A DNA stretch of 64,000 bases, from positions 2,232,001-2,296,000 of the forward strand of contig NZ_JAPEPW010000001.1 in assembly GCF_026339955.1 (NCBI RefSeq). Reading direction: 5' to 3'. Positions within the stretch are counted from its first letter, which is position 1, and every line of letters starts with the position of its first letter. Below the pieces are notes generated by a model, which searched no databases, was not told where the DNA came from, and saw only the letters and a list, made by a program, of their open reading frames with translations. This document shows positions 8,779 to 19,075 of the stretch, one piece after another. A program made the translations under genes and the position numbers. The DNA comes from Streptomyces sp. NBC_01549. GTDB lineage: Bacteria > Actinomycetota > Actinomycetes > Streptomycetales > Streptomycetaceae.

Positions 8779-10062
8779 TCACTTCGTGGTCGTACTCGTA
8801 CTGCTGCCACGGCGGTTGGTCCGCCACAGCTGATACAGATGTCTCGCACCCGGCCGTACAAAGCGCGCGAGCATCGTGAAGAACGGCCGCAGGTCGTCAC
8901 CCGCCAGCCAGGCCAGCTCCGTACCGCTTGCGCGTGCCGGCGCGTGCGGGGTCGTATAGCCGCTGCGTCGGTAGGCGAGCAGGGCCGGTAGGTCGATGTT
9001 CTCCACGATGTACCGGTGGCCGGCCCGCTGTTCCCCTTCGGGAACGGTGCGCCCGGTCAGGTCGAGATGCATGGCGCGGACGACGTCGATCCCCGACTCG
9101 CTCTCGAAGAGCCGGAACTGCGCGCCCATCCGGGGGTTGAAGTCGAGGAGTTTGTACTGTCCGTCGCGCCGGTCGAAGCGCAGGTCAAGGTCGATGACGC
9201 CGCTGAAGCCGATCTGCTTGATGAAACGCGCGGCGAGATCCGCGAGTTCCGGATTGTCGACGACGTACGCGTTCGCCGTCATGCCCGCGTGCGGCGGCCA
9301 GGAGCGGACCTTCACGCCCGTGAACATCGCGAGCGGCGTCGAGTCCGCGTCGAAGTACGCGTGCACGATCCAGTCCTCCGCCTCCTCCCTGGGCAGGTAC
9401 TCCTGGAGGATGACGCCCGGCTGATCACCCCAGTCCCGGGCGAGCGTCAGCAGCCCCTCCCGGGTCGCGATCCTCGTCGTCCCGTTCACCGCCGGTTGGC
9501 TGCGGCGGACGAACGCCTCGCGGTTTTTGGCGACGATCGGAAACCGGGCGCTCTCGGCGAACACCACGATCTCCTCGTACGACTGCGGAAAGGCCGCCGC
9601 CGGACTGGGGATGCCGTGTTCCACACAGAGTTCGTGCAGGCCCTGCTTGCTGGCGAGGCGCCGGGGCAGCTTGGCGTCCACCCGGGGGAAGAGGAACCGC
9701 TCCCCCAGCTCCTCCTGGTGCTCGGCGATCAGGACGGCCGCCTCCTCGTCCGTCGGGACGAGCACCGTCGGCCGCCCGATGCGGGCCCCGACCCGCAGCA
9801 GCCCCTCGACGAGACGCTCCGGCTCCTCCGTGCCCGTCGTCGGCCAGACGAAGGCGCGGCGCAGATAACGCGAGGCCGCGGCAGGCGTGTAACGGTCCTC
9901 GGTGATCGCATACATCGGTATGCCGAGACGGCCCAGACTTCGGATGGCGCCCACGCCACCATGGTGCAGCGGATAGTCGCCAAACTTCACGATCAGGCCC
10001 GGAACGTCGCGATCGGCGTCGACCGGCACTCCGCTGACGCTCCTGGCCACGGGTTCCCCCAC
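8779..10062 (-). CDS. ATP-grasp ligase, unknown substrate
   Basis: 427 aa. It has an N-terminal Rossmann-like domain beginning GLIVKFGDYPLHHGG and a central ATP-grasp fold. Visible hallmarks are FPIVAKNREAF (ATP-binding lysine), ILQEYLPREEAEDW (base/hinge) and the Mg-binding YKLLDFNPRMGAQF near residue 315, where the Asp and Asn are intact. ATP-grasp enzymes couple a carboxylate to an amine through an acylphosphate. This one belongs to a predicted-ligase type known from sequence only. It is the first gene of a two-gene unit with the flavoprotein downstream, suggesting a peptide-, amide- or oxime-like product made by ligation then oxidation (inference). Confidence 0.85.
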   Translation of the reverse strand: MGEPVARSVSGVPVDADRDVPGLIVKFGDYPLHHGGVGAIRSLGRLGIPMYAITEDRYTPAAASRYLRRAFVWPTTGTEEPERLVEGLLRVGARIGRPTVLVPTDEEAAVLIAEHQEELGERFLFPRVDAKLPRRLASKQGLHELCVEHGIPSPAAAFPQSYEEIVVFAESARFPIVAKNREAFVRRSQPAVNGTTRIATREGLLTLARDWGDQPGVILQEYLPREEAEDWIVHAYFDADSTPLAMFTGVKVRSWPPHAGMTANAYVVDNPELADLAARFIKQIGFSGVIDLDLRFDRRDGQYKLLDFNPRMGAQFRLFESESGIDVVRAMHLDLTGRTVPEGEQRAGHRYIVENIDLPALLAYRRSGYTTPHAPARASGTELAWLAGDDLRPFFTMLARFVRPGARHLYQLWRTNRRGSSTSTTTK

Positions 10063-10357
10063 GTGTCCCCCCTACGGACCGGACCCACCCCGTCCGTGTC
10101 CCCAAAGGACGCTAAGCCGGAACTACCGCGTCCGACAAGGCCTATTGGGACATTGCGAACTCTTTAGGCGCGGGCGGGGCAACTCTTCGGATACTGCCAC
10201 GGCGACTCACGACACCCCACGGCAACTCTCTGCCCACTGCCACACCACGTCACTCCCCCGTAACCTGTGCCGCGACCACCTGGAACACGTGAAACACCCG
10301 CACATGGACCGCGCGGATCACACGGCGCGTACGACCACGAAAGCGAGGCACCACCCG

Positions 10358-11581
10358 ATGCCCCCCTTCGACGTCCCCGAGGGCGACCCCTTCGGCCCGC
10401 ACAACCTCCCCTACGGCGTCTTCTCCCGGGCCGGAGCGTCCGAGCGGAGCGTCGGCGTCCGGCTCGGCGACCACGTCCTCGACGCGGGCGCGACCGCCCG
10501 GACGCTCGGCTCCCCGTACGCCGAACTGCTCGCGCAGCCCACCCTGAACCCGCTGCTCGCCGCCGGCCGCACGGCCTGGTCCGACGTACGCCGCGCACTC
10601 ACCGCCTGGGTGACGGTCCCCGCCCACCGGGAGACCATCGCACCCCTCCTGCACCCCCTCTCCGAGGTGACCCTGCACCTCCCCTTCGAGGTCGCGGACT
10701 ACGTCGACTTCTACGCCTCCGAGAACCACGCCCGGAACGTCGGACAGATCTTCCGCCCCGACGCCACCGACTCCCTCACCCCCAACTGGAAGCACCTGCC
10801 GATCGGTTACCACGGCCGCTCCGGCACGGTCGTGGTCTCGGGCACGGAAGTGGTCCGCCCCTCGGGCCAGCGCAAGGCCCCCTCCGACACCGCCCCGGTC
10901 TTCGGCCCCTCCGTCCGGCTCGACATCGAGGCGGAGGTCGGCTTCGTGGTCGGCGCACCCTCGACCAGGGGCACGCCCGTCCCGCTCTCCTCCTTCCGCG
11001 ACCACGTCTTCGGCCTCTGCCTCCTCAACGACTGGTCGGCGCGCGACATCCAGGCCTGGGAGTACGTCCCTCTCGGCCCCTTCCTCGGCAAGTCCTTCGC
11101 CACCTCGGTGTCGGCCTGGATCACCCCGCTCGACGCCCTGGACGACGCACGGATCGCGCCCCCGGCCCGCACGCACCCCCTCCTCCCCTACCTGGACGAC
11201 TCCGAGGACGAGCCCGGCGGCTACGACCTCCGCATCTCCGTCGCCATCAACGGCCACGTCGTCTCCGAACCCCCCTTCTCCACCATGTACTGGACGGCCG
11301 CCCAGCAACTGGCCCACATGACGGTCAACGGAGCCTCCCTGCGCACCGGCGACCTGTACGGCTCGGGAACGGTCAGCGGCCCCTCGGAGCACGAGCGCGG
11401 CTCTCTCCTGGAACTCACCTGGAACGGCCGCGACACCCTCGACCTCCCCGACGGCAAGCGCGCCTTCCTGGAGGACGGCGACGAGGTCACCCTGACCGCC
11501 TGGGCCCCAGGCCCCGACGGCACGCGGGTGGGCTTGGGCGAGGTGAGAGGCCGCATCACCCCGGCGCCCACCGCGTCCTGA
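10358..11581 (+). CDS. fahA: Fumarylacetoacetase (tyrosine/homogentisate degradation)
   Basis: 407 aa, the expected length. It hydrolyses 4-fumarylacetoacetate to fumarate and acetoacetate, the last step of tyrosine and phenylalanine catabolism. The N-terminal SH3-like part is followed by the FAH domain. Metal and catalytic residues are visible: DYVDFYASENH (D117, H124), DIEAEVGF (E191, E193) and LNDWSARDIQAWEY (D225). PLGPFLGKSFATSVS and a GSGTVSGP loop are also conserved. The ATG at 10358 has GCGAGG upstream; upstream in-frame starts lack support. It stands alone, between the divergent ATP-grasp gene and a GntR gene. Confidence 0.96.
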   Translation: MPPFDVPEGDPFGPHNLPYGVFSRAGASERSVGVRLGDHVLDAGATARTLGSPYAELLAQPTLNPLLAAGRTAWSDVRRALTAWVTVPAHRETIAPLLHPLSEVTLHLPFEVADYVDFYASENHARNVGQIFRPDATDSLTPNWKHLPIGYHGRSGTVVVSGTEVVRPSGQRKAPSDTAPVFGPSVRLDIEAEVGFVVGAPSTRGTPVPLSSFRDHVFGLCLLNDWSARDIQAWEYVPLGPFLGKSFATSVSAWITPLDALDDARIAPPARTHPLLPYLDDSEDEPGGYDLRISVAINGHVVSEPPFSTMYWTAAQQLAHMTVNGASLRTGDLYGSGTVSGPSEHERGSLLELTWNGRDTLDLPDGKRAFLEDGDEVTLTAWAPGPDGTRVGLGEVRGRITPAPTAS

Positions 11582-11658
11582 ATCCGGCACCCAAAGGCCA
11601 AGGCCGGGGCCCGGAACGGCAGCTCGCCGAGGAGTGGGGTCAGTCGGCCCAGTGGGGT

Positions 11659-11700
11659 CCGGGGGCGCGGCCCCGGCGGAGTGCAGGGGCGAGGCCCTGC
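11659..11700. terminator. Pair of GC-rich hairpins after fahA
   Basis: Two short inverted repeats in tandem: CCGGGG/CCCCGG at 11659-11676 and GCAGGG/CCCTGC at 11683-11700. This paired arrangement is common downstream of Streptomyces genes and probably ends the fahA transcript. The remaining bases to 11835 contain no gene. Confidence 0.5.
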
Positions 11701-11835
11701 GGTGGCCCCCCACGGGTGGCAGATCTCCTCTCCTCCCGACCAAAACCGCAGGCCAGCCCCCGTCCCTCACGATCGACAAGTGGCGCAACACTCCAGCAAC
11801 ACCACCACCCGCACCCCGTCGGTATGGTCCGTCGC

Positions 11836-12615
11836 ATGCCCACCGAACGCATCCGAGAGCACGCCGGCCTCGGCGCGACCACCGTCGCCGCCCACCGGCG
11901 TCGGCTGCGCGCGGACCAGGCGCGGCAACTTGCCGACCTACTCCGCCACCAGGTACTGACCGGCGGTTTCCCGGACGGCACCCTGCCGCACGAAGCCGCC
12001 CTCGGCACCGACTACGGCGCCTCGCGCAACACCGTCCGCCAGGCCCTCGACCTGCTCCGCGCGGAGGGCCTGGTCGAACGCTTTCCCGGCGTCAGCACCG
12101 TCGTCGTCGCCCAGAAGTACCCGCACGGACTAGACCGGTTGATGGGACTCGCGGAGACCCTGCGTGAACACGGCCAGGTCACCAACGAGGTCCGCACGGT
12201 CGGCCCCGTGGCCGCGCCCACCCCCGTAGCCGACCGCCTCCGTATCGCACCCGGCGCCGACGTCCTCTACATCGAACGCCTCCGCCGCCTGGACGGCCTT
12301 CCCCTCTCCCTCGACCTCACCTACATCCCCCTCGATCTCGGCACCGCCCTGCTCGGCGCCGACCTCGAGAACACCGATGTCTTCCATCTCCTGGAAGCCA
12401 TCGCCGGCCAGCCGCTGGGGCACGCCGAGATCACCGTGGAGGCTGTCAACTCCGACGCACACTCGGCGGCCGTCCTGCAAGCGCCCCGTGGTGCGGCCGT
12501 CCTCATGCTGGAGCGGCTCACTCACCTCGCCGACGGCCGCCCCGTGGACCTGGAGTTCATCCGCTTCCGTGGCGACCGCATCACGATGAGCGGCCAGCTC
12601 CGCCGCGCGCTCTGA
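11836..12615 (+). CDS. GntR-family (HutC/UTRA) transcriptional regulator
   Basis: 259 aa. The N-terminal winged helix (about residues 30-92) includes RNTVRQALDLLRAEGLV, the signature recognition helix region of GntR proteins. The C-terminal UTRA-like effector domain (about 95-259) ends with EFIRFRGDRITMSGQ, where small ligands bind. The chosen ATG has no RBS, but TATGGT at 11823-11828 lies 7 nt upstream, so a leaderless transcript is plausible. An ATG at 11824 is an alternative start. It directly precedes, on the same strand, the ferredoxin/ABC/flavoprotein operon, which it presumably controls. Confidence 0.9.
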   Translation: MPTERIREHAGLGATTVAAHRRRLRADQARQLADLLRHQVLTGGFPDGTLPHEAALGTDYGASRNTVRQALDLLRAEGLVERFPGVSTVVVAQKYPHGLDRLMGLAETLREHGQVTNEVRTVGPVAAPTPVADRLRIAPGADVLYIERLRRLDGLPLSLDLTYIPLDLGTALLGADLENTDVFHLLEAIAGQPLGHAEITVEAVNSDAHSAAVLQAPRGAAVLMLERLTHLADGRPVDLEFIRFRGDRITMSGQLRRAL

Positions 12616-12749
12616 CGCCTCTCTTCACCACGTCACCGTCACCCCCCTCCCTCACCACACCGCGCCCCTCCACCACCGCGCCTTCACCCCTTCATCGTTT
12701 CGAAGGGCCCTTCCGGTTCATCCCACGCACGACTTTTCTGGAGACAGCC

Positions 12750-12975
12750 ATGCCCTTGGCGCCCCAGCGGGCCGACGTGCCCGTGACCATCGACGAGTCG
12801 AAGTGCATCGACGGCTGCACGCTCTGCGTGGACATGTGCCCCCTGGACTCCCTCGCCATCGACGAGAGCAACGGCAAGGCGTACATGCACGTCGACGAGT
12901 GCTGGTACTACGGCCCCTGCGCGGCCCGCTGCCCCACCGGGGCCGTCACGGTCAATGCCCTACCTGCTCCGGTGA
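12750..12975 (+). CDS. 4Fe-4S ferredoxin-like protein (AprB-type), stop lost by frameshift
   Basis: About 75 aa, with GGAGACA ahead of the ATG. The first cluster motif is complete: C19, C23, C26, C30. In the second, C51, C57 and C61 are present but position 54 is tyrosine (CWYYGPC), where C-x2-C-x2-C-x3-C clusters require cysteine. Near 12955 the frame slips (one base too many or two too few). The expected short end (PYLLR-stop, stop at 12973-12975) is out of frame, and the open frame instead runs into the next gene. Sequence style resembles the beta subunit of adenylylsulfate reductase, so it probably carried electrons for the flavoprotein encoded downstream. It looks damaged. Confidence 0.75.
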
Positions 12976-12989
12976 GAGGACCGACTCCC

Positions 12990-14339
12990 ATGAAACTCAA
13001 GGCATTCGCCGCCCTCGCCACGGCCGCCCTCGTACTTCCTCTCACCGCCTGCGGCGGCAGCGCCACGACCGGCGCCGGCTCCACGGTCACCATCACGGTC
13101 GGCTACCAGTCCAAGACCATCAACACCGTCACGGCCGGCACCCTCCTCCGTTCCCTCGGCTCCTTCGAGAAGGAGCTCAAGTCCCTCGGGGACGGCACCA
13201 CGTACAAGGTGAACTGGCAGGACTACGCGACCGGCGCTCCGATCGCCGCCCAGATGACCGCCGGGAAGATCGGCATCGGTTCGATGGGCGACTTCCCGCT
13301 GCTGATCAACGCGGTCCGCGGCAAACAGCTCGGCCGCCCCACCCGCCTCGTCTCCGTCACCGGCTACAACCTCCGAGGCGGACTCAACACCATCGTCACG
13401 GTGCCGGACTCGAAGCTCGCCACCCTCGACGACCTGCGCGGCATGAAGGTGTCGACCAGCATCGGTTCGGCGGCCGACGGCACCCTCGTACGAGCGCTGC
13501 AGCGCGCCGGAATCGACCCGGACAAGGGCATCCAGAAGCTCAACCAGCAGCCCGCGGTGGGCGCCTCGGCCCTCTCCGCGGGCAGCACGGACGCGCTCTC
13601 GCAGTTCGTCGCCTGGCCCGGGCTGCTCGCCTTCCAGGGCAAGGCGAAGGCCCTGTACGACGGCGCCGCGCTCGATCTGCCGACCTTCCACGGCGTCACC
13701 GCCCGCGAGGACTTCGCGAAGAAGCGCCCGGCCGTACTGGAGGCCTTCCTCAGGGCCCAGGCGGAGGCGACGACCTACCTGCACGACCACCCGCTGGCCG
13801 CCGCCCAGAAGGTAGCGAAGGCGACCGACCTGCCCGCCGAGGTCGTCTACCTCTACAACGGCGCTCACGGCATCGCCACCTTCGACCCGGCCCTCAAGCC
13901 CCAGCTGATCTCCGCGCTGAAGAAGGACGTCTCCGTCCTGAAGTCGGCGAAGCTCGTGGGCGACGTCGACGTGGACGCCTTCGTCGACGACCAGTACGTC
14001 AAGCGCGCCCTCGGCCCGACCGCGTACGCCGACCAGCTCGCCGCGTCACCTCCACCGGCCGCGAGCGAGGTGTGGCCCAAGGGCGCCTCCTCGACCCGTA
14101 CCTTCGCCTCCCCCTCCGCTCTCCTCCACTACGTGTCCTCCCACCGCGACGCCGTCCGCGCCGCGTACGTCCCCGACGCCACGACCGGCACCCTGTGGTT
14201 CGCCGACCGGGCGGCGTGGGTGGCCGACGGCAGCGACCTGCGCCCGTTCGTCACGGCGGAGACCGCCCGGGCATACCTCGCCGGTCACCAGGGCGCGCAC
14301 ACGATCTCGTACGCCTCCGCGCTGGAGCGGGCGTCATGA
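12990..14339 (+). CDS. ABC transporter substrate-binding lipoprotein (SsuA/NMT1-like)
   Basis: 449 aa from its own ATG with GAGAGGA upstream; the frame is also open continuously from the ferredoxin start at 12750. It has a lipoprotein signal peptide with lipobox LTAC followed by GGS. The periplasmic-binding fold shows TITVGYQSKTINTVTAG, TAGKIGIGSMGDFPLL and LDDLRGMKVSTSIGSAAD, typical of proteins delivering sulfonates, nitrate or thiamine precursors. The C-terminal about 110 residues after LAASPPP form an extra domain (a SALLHYVSSHRDAVRAAYVP segment). ATGA overlap with the permease gene. The ligand is unknown; an organosulfur compound is suggested by the SsuA likeness and the AprAB-like neighbours (inference). 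Confidence 0.85.
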   Translation: MKLKAFAALATAALVLPLTACGGSATTGAGSTVTITVGYQSKTINTVTAGTLLRSLGSFEKELKSLGDGTTYKVNWQDYATGAPIAAQMTAGKIGIGSMGDFPLLINAVRGKQLGRPTRLVSVTGYNLRGGLNTIVTVPDSKLATLDDLRGMKVSTSIGSAADGTLVRALQRAGIDPDKGIQKLNQQPAVGASALSAGSTDALSQFVAWPGLLAFQGKAKALYDGAALDLPTFHGVTAREDFAKKRPAVLEAFLRAQAEATTYLHDHPLAAAQKVAKATDLPAEVVYLYNGAHGIATFDPALKPQLISALKKDVSVLKSAKLVGDVDVDAFVDDQYVKRALGPTAYADQLAASPPPAASEVWPKGASSTRTFASPSALLHYVSSHRDAVRAAYVPDATTGTLWFADRAAWVADGSDLRPFVTAETARAYLAGHQGAHTISYASALERAS

Positions 14340-15175
14340 CCCGGTATCTCGTCAGGGCCGCGTCGCTCGCCGCGGCCCTGACCGCCTGGCAAGTGCTGAC
14401 CAGCCTGAACGTCGACCTCTGGCTGCGCTTCTCGCAGTTCCCCACCGTCGCCGACGTGGCCCGTGCCTTCGGTGACCGCCTCGGCGGCCACGACTACTGG
14501 ACGGACCTCACCGACAGCCTCACCCGGATCCTCACCGGCTTCCTGCTGGCGGCCGTCCTGGGGGTGGCCACGGGCGTGCTCGTCGCCCGCTCGCGCCCGC
14601 CGAGGACCTGCTCGGCCCACTGGTGGAAGTGGTCAGGCCGATCCCCGCGATCGCGCTCGTCCCGGTGGCGATCCTCCTCTTCCCCAGCAACGAACAGGGC
14701 ATCGTCTTCATCACCTGCACCGCGGCCTTCTTCCCGGTCCTGGTCTCCACCCGGCACGCGGTTCGGGCCTTGGTCCCCGTGTGGGAGGAGGCGGTGCGCA
14801 CCATGGGCGGCGGCCGATGGCGCGTCCTCGGCTCGGTCGTACTGCCCGGCGCCCTCCCCGGGATCTTCGGCGGTCTCTCGGTCGGCATCGGCGTCTCGTG
14901 GATCTGCGTGATCTCCGCCGAGATGATCTCCGGACAGTACGGCGTCGGCTACCGCACCTGGCAGGACTACACCGTCGTCGACTATCCCGGTGTCTTCGTC
15001 GGCATGGTCACGATCGGTGTGCTGGGCTGGGTCACCTCCACGGCCGTCGAGCGCGTGGGGCGGTGGCTCACCCGGTGGCTGCCACACACCGAGTACGTCG
15101 CCGGGGCGCGCGTGCGCAGGGCCCCCGCCCCGGTCTCGCCGGACCAGGAGCCCGCCCGCGGTGAGGTGGTGCGCG

Positions 15176-15192
<17 letters not shown>
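14336..15192 (+). pseudogene. ABC transporter permease (SsuC-like), frameshifted
   Basis: The gene begins at the ATG overlapping the lipoprotein stop (TRYLVRAASLAAALTAWQ) and reads well through LTDSLTRILTGFLLAAVLGV. At about 14600 the frame breaks. GCGCCCGCCGAGGACCTG lacks one base relative to a reading that continues AEDLLGPLVEVVRPIPAIAL. The second half is open in the next frame to 15192 and contains the EAA-type loop (EEAVRTMGGGRWRVLGSVVLPGALP) and three further membrane spans. A single-base deletion therefore splits a binding-protein-dependent permease that needs both halves. Either the transporter is dead or the base is a sequencing error. Confidence 0.8.
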
Positions 15193-15982
<790 letters not shown>

Positions 15983-15993
15983 AAGGCACCCTC

Positions 15994-16380
15994 GTGGAGA
16001 TCCCCGCGCTCGCGGACGCCGAAGAGCTGTCCTGCGACGTCCTCGTCATCGGCGGTGGCACGGCCGGCACCATGGCGGCACTCACCGCCGCCGAGCACGG
16101 GGCCGACGTCCTCCTCCTGGAGAAGGCGCACGTCCGTCACTCCGGCGCTCTCGCCATGGGCATGGACGGCGTCAACAACGCGGTCATTCCCGGCCGCGCC
16201 GAACCCGACGACTATGTCGCCGAGATCACCCGCGCCAACGACGGCATCGTCGACCAGTCCACCGTCCGCCAGACCGCGACCCGCGGCTTCGCGATGGTGC
16301 GGCGCCTGGAGTCGTACGGCGTGAAGTTCGAGAAGGACGAGTGCGCGCCTTGGTCTCCGTCGATGCCGCGGAGCCCCTGA
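15994..16380 (+). pseudogene. 5' fragment of an AprA/fumarate-reductase-type flavoprotein
   Basis: GTG start at 15994, 11 nt after the ATPase stop. It reads as the N-terminus of a FAD-dependent fumarate reductase / adenylylsulfate reductase alpha-type subunit. Features are DVLVIGGGTAGTMAAL (dinucleotide-binding, about 15-30), LLLEKAHVRHSGALAMGMDG, and the RQTATRGFAMVRRLESYGV helix. After EKDE (about 16340) the similarity stops and the frame soon terminates at 16380. Family members run to several hundred residues or more, so most of the FAD, substrate and capping domains are gone. The following DNA reads as a HEAT-repeat protein in another frame, so a deletion removed the intervening gene portions. 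Confidence 0.8.
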
Positions 16381-16823
16381 GCCGGGCGGCGGCCGACCCG
16401 TCCCGCGCGGTCCGCGTCACGGTGGCCAAGGCCCTCGCCAACGTGAGCCCGGGAAAGCTCGTCGAGGACACCCTCGACCAGCTCACGACCGACCCGGACG
16501 CCCTGGTCCGGGCAGCGGCCTTCGCGACGCTGGCCGTCACCGGCTGCCCGGCACCCCTGGCCGCGCGGGCCGTCGCCGCCCAGGCCGACGTCGCCTGGCA
16601 GGTCCGCTCCGGCGCCGCGACCGCACTGTCCGCCGCCGTGGCCGTGGTCGCCGTCCCTGCACTCGCCCAGGCCCTGGAAGACCCGAACCCCGACGTCCGC
16701 AAGGCGGCGGTCCTGGCCCTCGTGCGGCACTCCGCGGTCGACGAGGGCGCCCGCGCGGCCCTGGCCACGGCCACGGCGGACTCCGACGCGGACGTCAGGG
16801 CCTACGCGTCACGGGTCCTGTGA
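16345..16823 (+). pseudogene. 3' fragment of a HEAT-repeat protein
   Basis: From ALVSVDAAEPLSRAAADPSRAVR onward the frame shows four to five helical repeats with the alternating D-P-x-x-x-V-R spacing of HEAT/PBS-lyase repeats (DPDALVRAAAFATL, DVAWQVRSGAATAL, NPDVRKAAVLALV, DADVRAYASRVL). No start codon or N-terminal half is present. It is joined out of frame to the flavoprotein fragment. HEAT proteins of this kind serve as scaffolds; here it would have been the last gene of the operon. Confidence 0.7.
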
Positions 16824-16853
16824 CCACAGGACCGGGCGGAGGGCCGGGGCGCC

Positions 16854-18845
16854 CTATATCCAGTCCTCCGGCTCCGGCTCCGCGTCCATCTCGGGCCAGT
16901 CCGGGTCCGGTGCCTCACCGGCCGCAGGAGCCGGTGCTCCTCCGGGGGCGCCGCCATCCAGGGAGGCGAGCACTCCGATGACGCCCTCCCCGTACGTCGC
17001 GAGCTTCTTCTCACCCACCCCGCTGATGCCGCCGAGGCCTTCGACCGAGGTGGGCCACACCGTGGCGATCTCCCGGAGCGTGGCGTCATGGAAGATGACG
17101 TACGCGGGAACACCCTGTTCCTTGGCCTGTTCGGCGCGCCAGGAGCGCAGGGCCTCGAAGGCGGGGACGAGCTCTTGGGGCAGGTCGGCCGCGGCGGCCT
17201 TGGCCTTGCGATCGCCCCGCGAGGACGAGGAGGACGACGAGCGGGAGACGGTGGGCTTCGGCGGCTCCTTGCGGAGCGGCACCTCGCGCTCGCGCCGCAG
17301 CACCGTCCCGCTCTCCTCGGTCAGCACGAGCGTCCCGTACTCGCCCTCGACCGCGAGCAGTCCTTGTGCCAGCAACTGCCTCACCACGCCGCGCCATTCG
17401 GACTCGGCAAGCTCCTCTCCGATGCCGAACACCGACAGCTGGTCGTGATCGAACTGGATCACCTTGGCGGTGCGCCGCCCCAGCAGAATGTCGATGATCT
17501 GGCCGGCGCCGAACTTCTGTCCGCGCTCGCGCTGCAGCCGTACCACCGTGGACAGCAGCTTCTGTGCCACGACCGTGCCGTCCGCGGTCTCGGGCGGTGC
17601 GAGGCATGTGTCGCAGTTGCCACATGCCGGGGTGTGCGGGTCCTGCCCGAAGTAGGCCAGGAGCTGGGAGCGCCGGCACTGGACCGTCTCGCACAGGGCC
17701 AGCATCGAGTCCAGGTGGGCGGCGGCCCGACGGCGGAACGCCTCGTCGCCCTCCGAGCCCTGGATCATCTTGCGCTGTTGGACGACGTCCTGAAGCCCGT
17801 ACGCCATCCATGCCGTGGACGGGAGCCCGTCGCGGCCCGCGCGTCCCGTCTCCTGGTAGTAGCCCTCGACCGACTTGGGCAGGTCGAGGTGGGCGACGAA
17901 CCGCACATCCGGCTTGTCGATGCCCATCCCGAAGGCGATGGTGGCGACCACGACGAGGCCCTCTTCGCGCAGGAAGCGCGACTGGTGGGCGGCGCGGGTG
18001 CCCGAGTCCAGACCCGCGTGGTACGGCACCGCCTCTACGCCGTTGCGCGAGAGGAACTCGGCCGTCTTCTCGACCGAGTTGCGGGAGAGGCAGTACACAA
18101 TGCCCGCATCGCCCGCGTGCTCCTCGCGCAGGAAGGACAGCAGCTGCTTCTTGGGGTCGGCCTTCGGCACGATCCGGTACTGGATGTTGGGCCGGTCGAA
18201 GCTCGCCTCGAAGTGGCGGGCGGTCGGCATGGCCAGGCGCTGGGTGATCTCCTTGTGCGTCGCGCGGGTGGCCGTGGCCGTCAGCGCGATGCGCGGGACA
18301 TCGGGCCAGCGCTCACCGAGCAGTGAGAGCGCCAGATAGTCGGGGCGGAAGTCATGCCCCCACTGGGCCACGCAGTGCGCCTCGTCGATCGCGAACACGG
18401 AGATCTTCCCGCGTGACAGCAGGTCCAGCGTGGTCTCCAGGCGCAGCCGCTCCGGCGCCAGGTAGATCACGTCGAGCTCTCCTGCCAGGAACTCGGCCTC
18501 AACCACGCGCCGCTCGTCGAAGTCCTGCGTGGAGTTCATGAACCCGGCGCGTACGCCCAGCGCGCGCAGCGCGTCCACCTGATCCTGCATCAGCGCGATG
18601 AGGGGGGAGACCACGACTCCCGTACCGGGTCTGACCAGGGCCGGAATCTGGTAGCAGAGCGACTTGCCGCCACCCGTCGGCATCAGGACGACAGCGTCAC
18701 CGCCCGCCACCACATGCTCGATGATCGCTTCCTGCTCACCGCGGAAGGCGTCGTACCCGAAGACCCGGTGGAGCGTGGCCAGTGCCTCGCTCTCTCCCAG
18801 CGTCTCCGTCGCGTCCGCTTCGGTCATCACACCCGTCCCGCCCAT
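16854..18845 (-). CDS. recQ: ATP-dependent DNA helicase RecQ
   Basis: 663 aa from the ATG at 18845, with GGGGGA upstream; the frame stays open another 63 codons but without support. Helicase motifs: PTGGGKS (Walker A, about 56-62), DEAH (154-157), SAT-like [12 protein letters not shown], and [10 protein letters not shown] (motif VI). The RecQ zinc site follows as [11 protein letters not shown] with CGNCDTC, then a winged-helix domain. After a Lys/Ser-rich linker comes a C-terminal HRDC-like domain and an acidic tail. The protein unwinds DNA 3' to 5' in recombination and fork repair. It is transcribed in the same direction as nuo, but a strong hairpin separates them. A DnaA-box-like sequence lies 72 bp upstream. 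Confidence 0.95.
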   Translation of the reverse strand: MGGTGVMTEADATETLGESEALATLHRVFGYDAFRGEQEAIIEHVVAGGDAVVLMPTGGGKSLCYQIPALVRPGTGVVVSPLIALMQDQVDALRALGVRAGFMNSTQDFDERRVVEAEFLAGELDVIYLAPERLRLETTLDLLSRGKISVFAIDEAHCVAQWGHDFRPDYLALSLLGERWPDVPRIALTATATRATHKEITQRLAMPTARHFEASFDRPNIQYRIVPKADPKKQLLSFLREEHAGDAGIVYCLSRNSVEKTAEFLSRNGVEAVPYHAGLDSGTRAAHQSRFLREEGLVVVATIAFGMGIDKPDVRFVAHLDLPKSVEGYYQETGRAGRDGLPSTAWMAYGLQDVVQQRKMIQGSEGDEAFRRRAAAHLDSMLALCETVQCRRSQLLAYFGQDPHTPACGNCDTCLAPPETADGTVVAQKLLSTVVRLQRERGQKFGAGQIIDILLGRRTAKVIQFDHDQLSVFGIGEELAESEWRGVVRQLLAQGLLAVEGEYGTLVLTEESGTVLRREREVPLRKEPPKPTVSRSSSSSSSRGDRKAKAAAADLPQELVPAFEALRSWRAEQAKEQGVPAYVIFHDATLREIATVWPTSVEGLGGISGVGEKKLATYGEGVIGVLASLDGGAPGGAPAPAAGEAPDPDWPEMDAEPEPEDWI

Positions 18846-19038
18846 CGTCCTGTCCCCCGTACGTCGCGCCTCGACCACTGCGTCCACGATAGGGGTCCGC
18901 GCCGACAGCCCGAGAGTTATCCACAGGCTGCGACCGTTCGGCTTCCCTACGCACTCGCGTCCGGCCGCTCTCACTCCCCTGCACGGCGCAGCCCGCGCGT
19001 TCGATTCACATGAGACGCGCGATGCGCCGATCACAGCT

Positions 19039-19075
19039 CGGGCCCCGCCCCCTCGCGAGAAGGGAGCGGGGCCCG
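19039..19075 (-). terminator. Terminator hairpin at the end of the nuo operon
   Basis: CGGGCCCCGC (19039-19048) pairs perfectly with GCGGGGCCCG (19066-19075) around a 17-nt loop, 33 bp past the nuoN stop and before recQ. Confidence 0.75.

Noticed and set aside
7548..8900. Upstream start for the flavoprotein at 8900
   Set aside because: It would overlap the ATP-grasp gene by over 120 nt; the GTG at 8750 has a strong RBS and begins right before the FAD motif.
10267..12615. A 782-codon frame spanning fahA and the GntR gene
   Set aside because: Only its last 259 codons (GntR) are real; the rest is an Arg/Pro-rich shadow of fahA.
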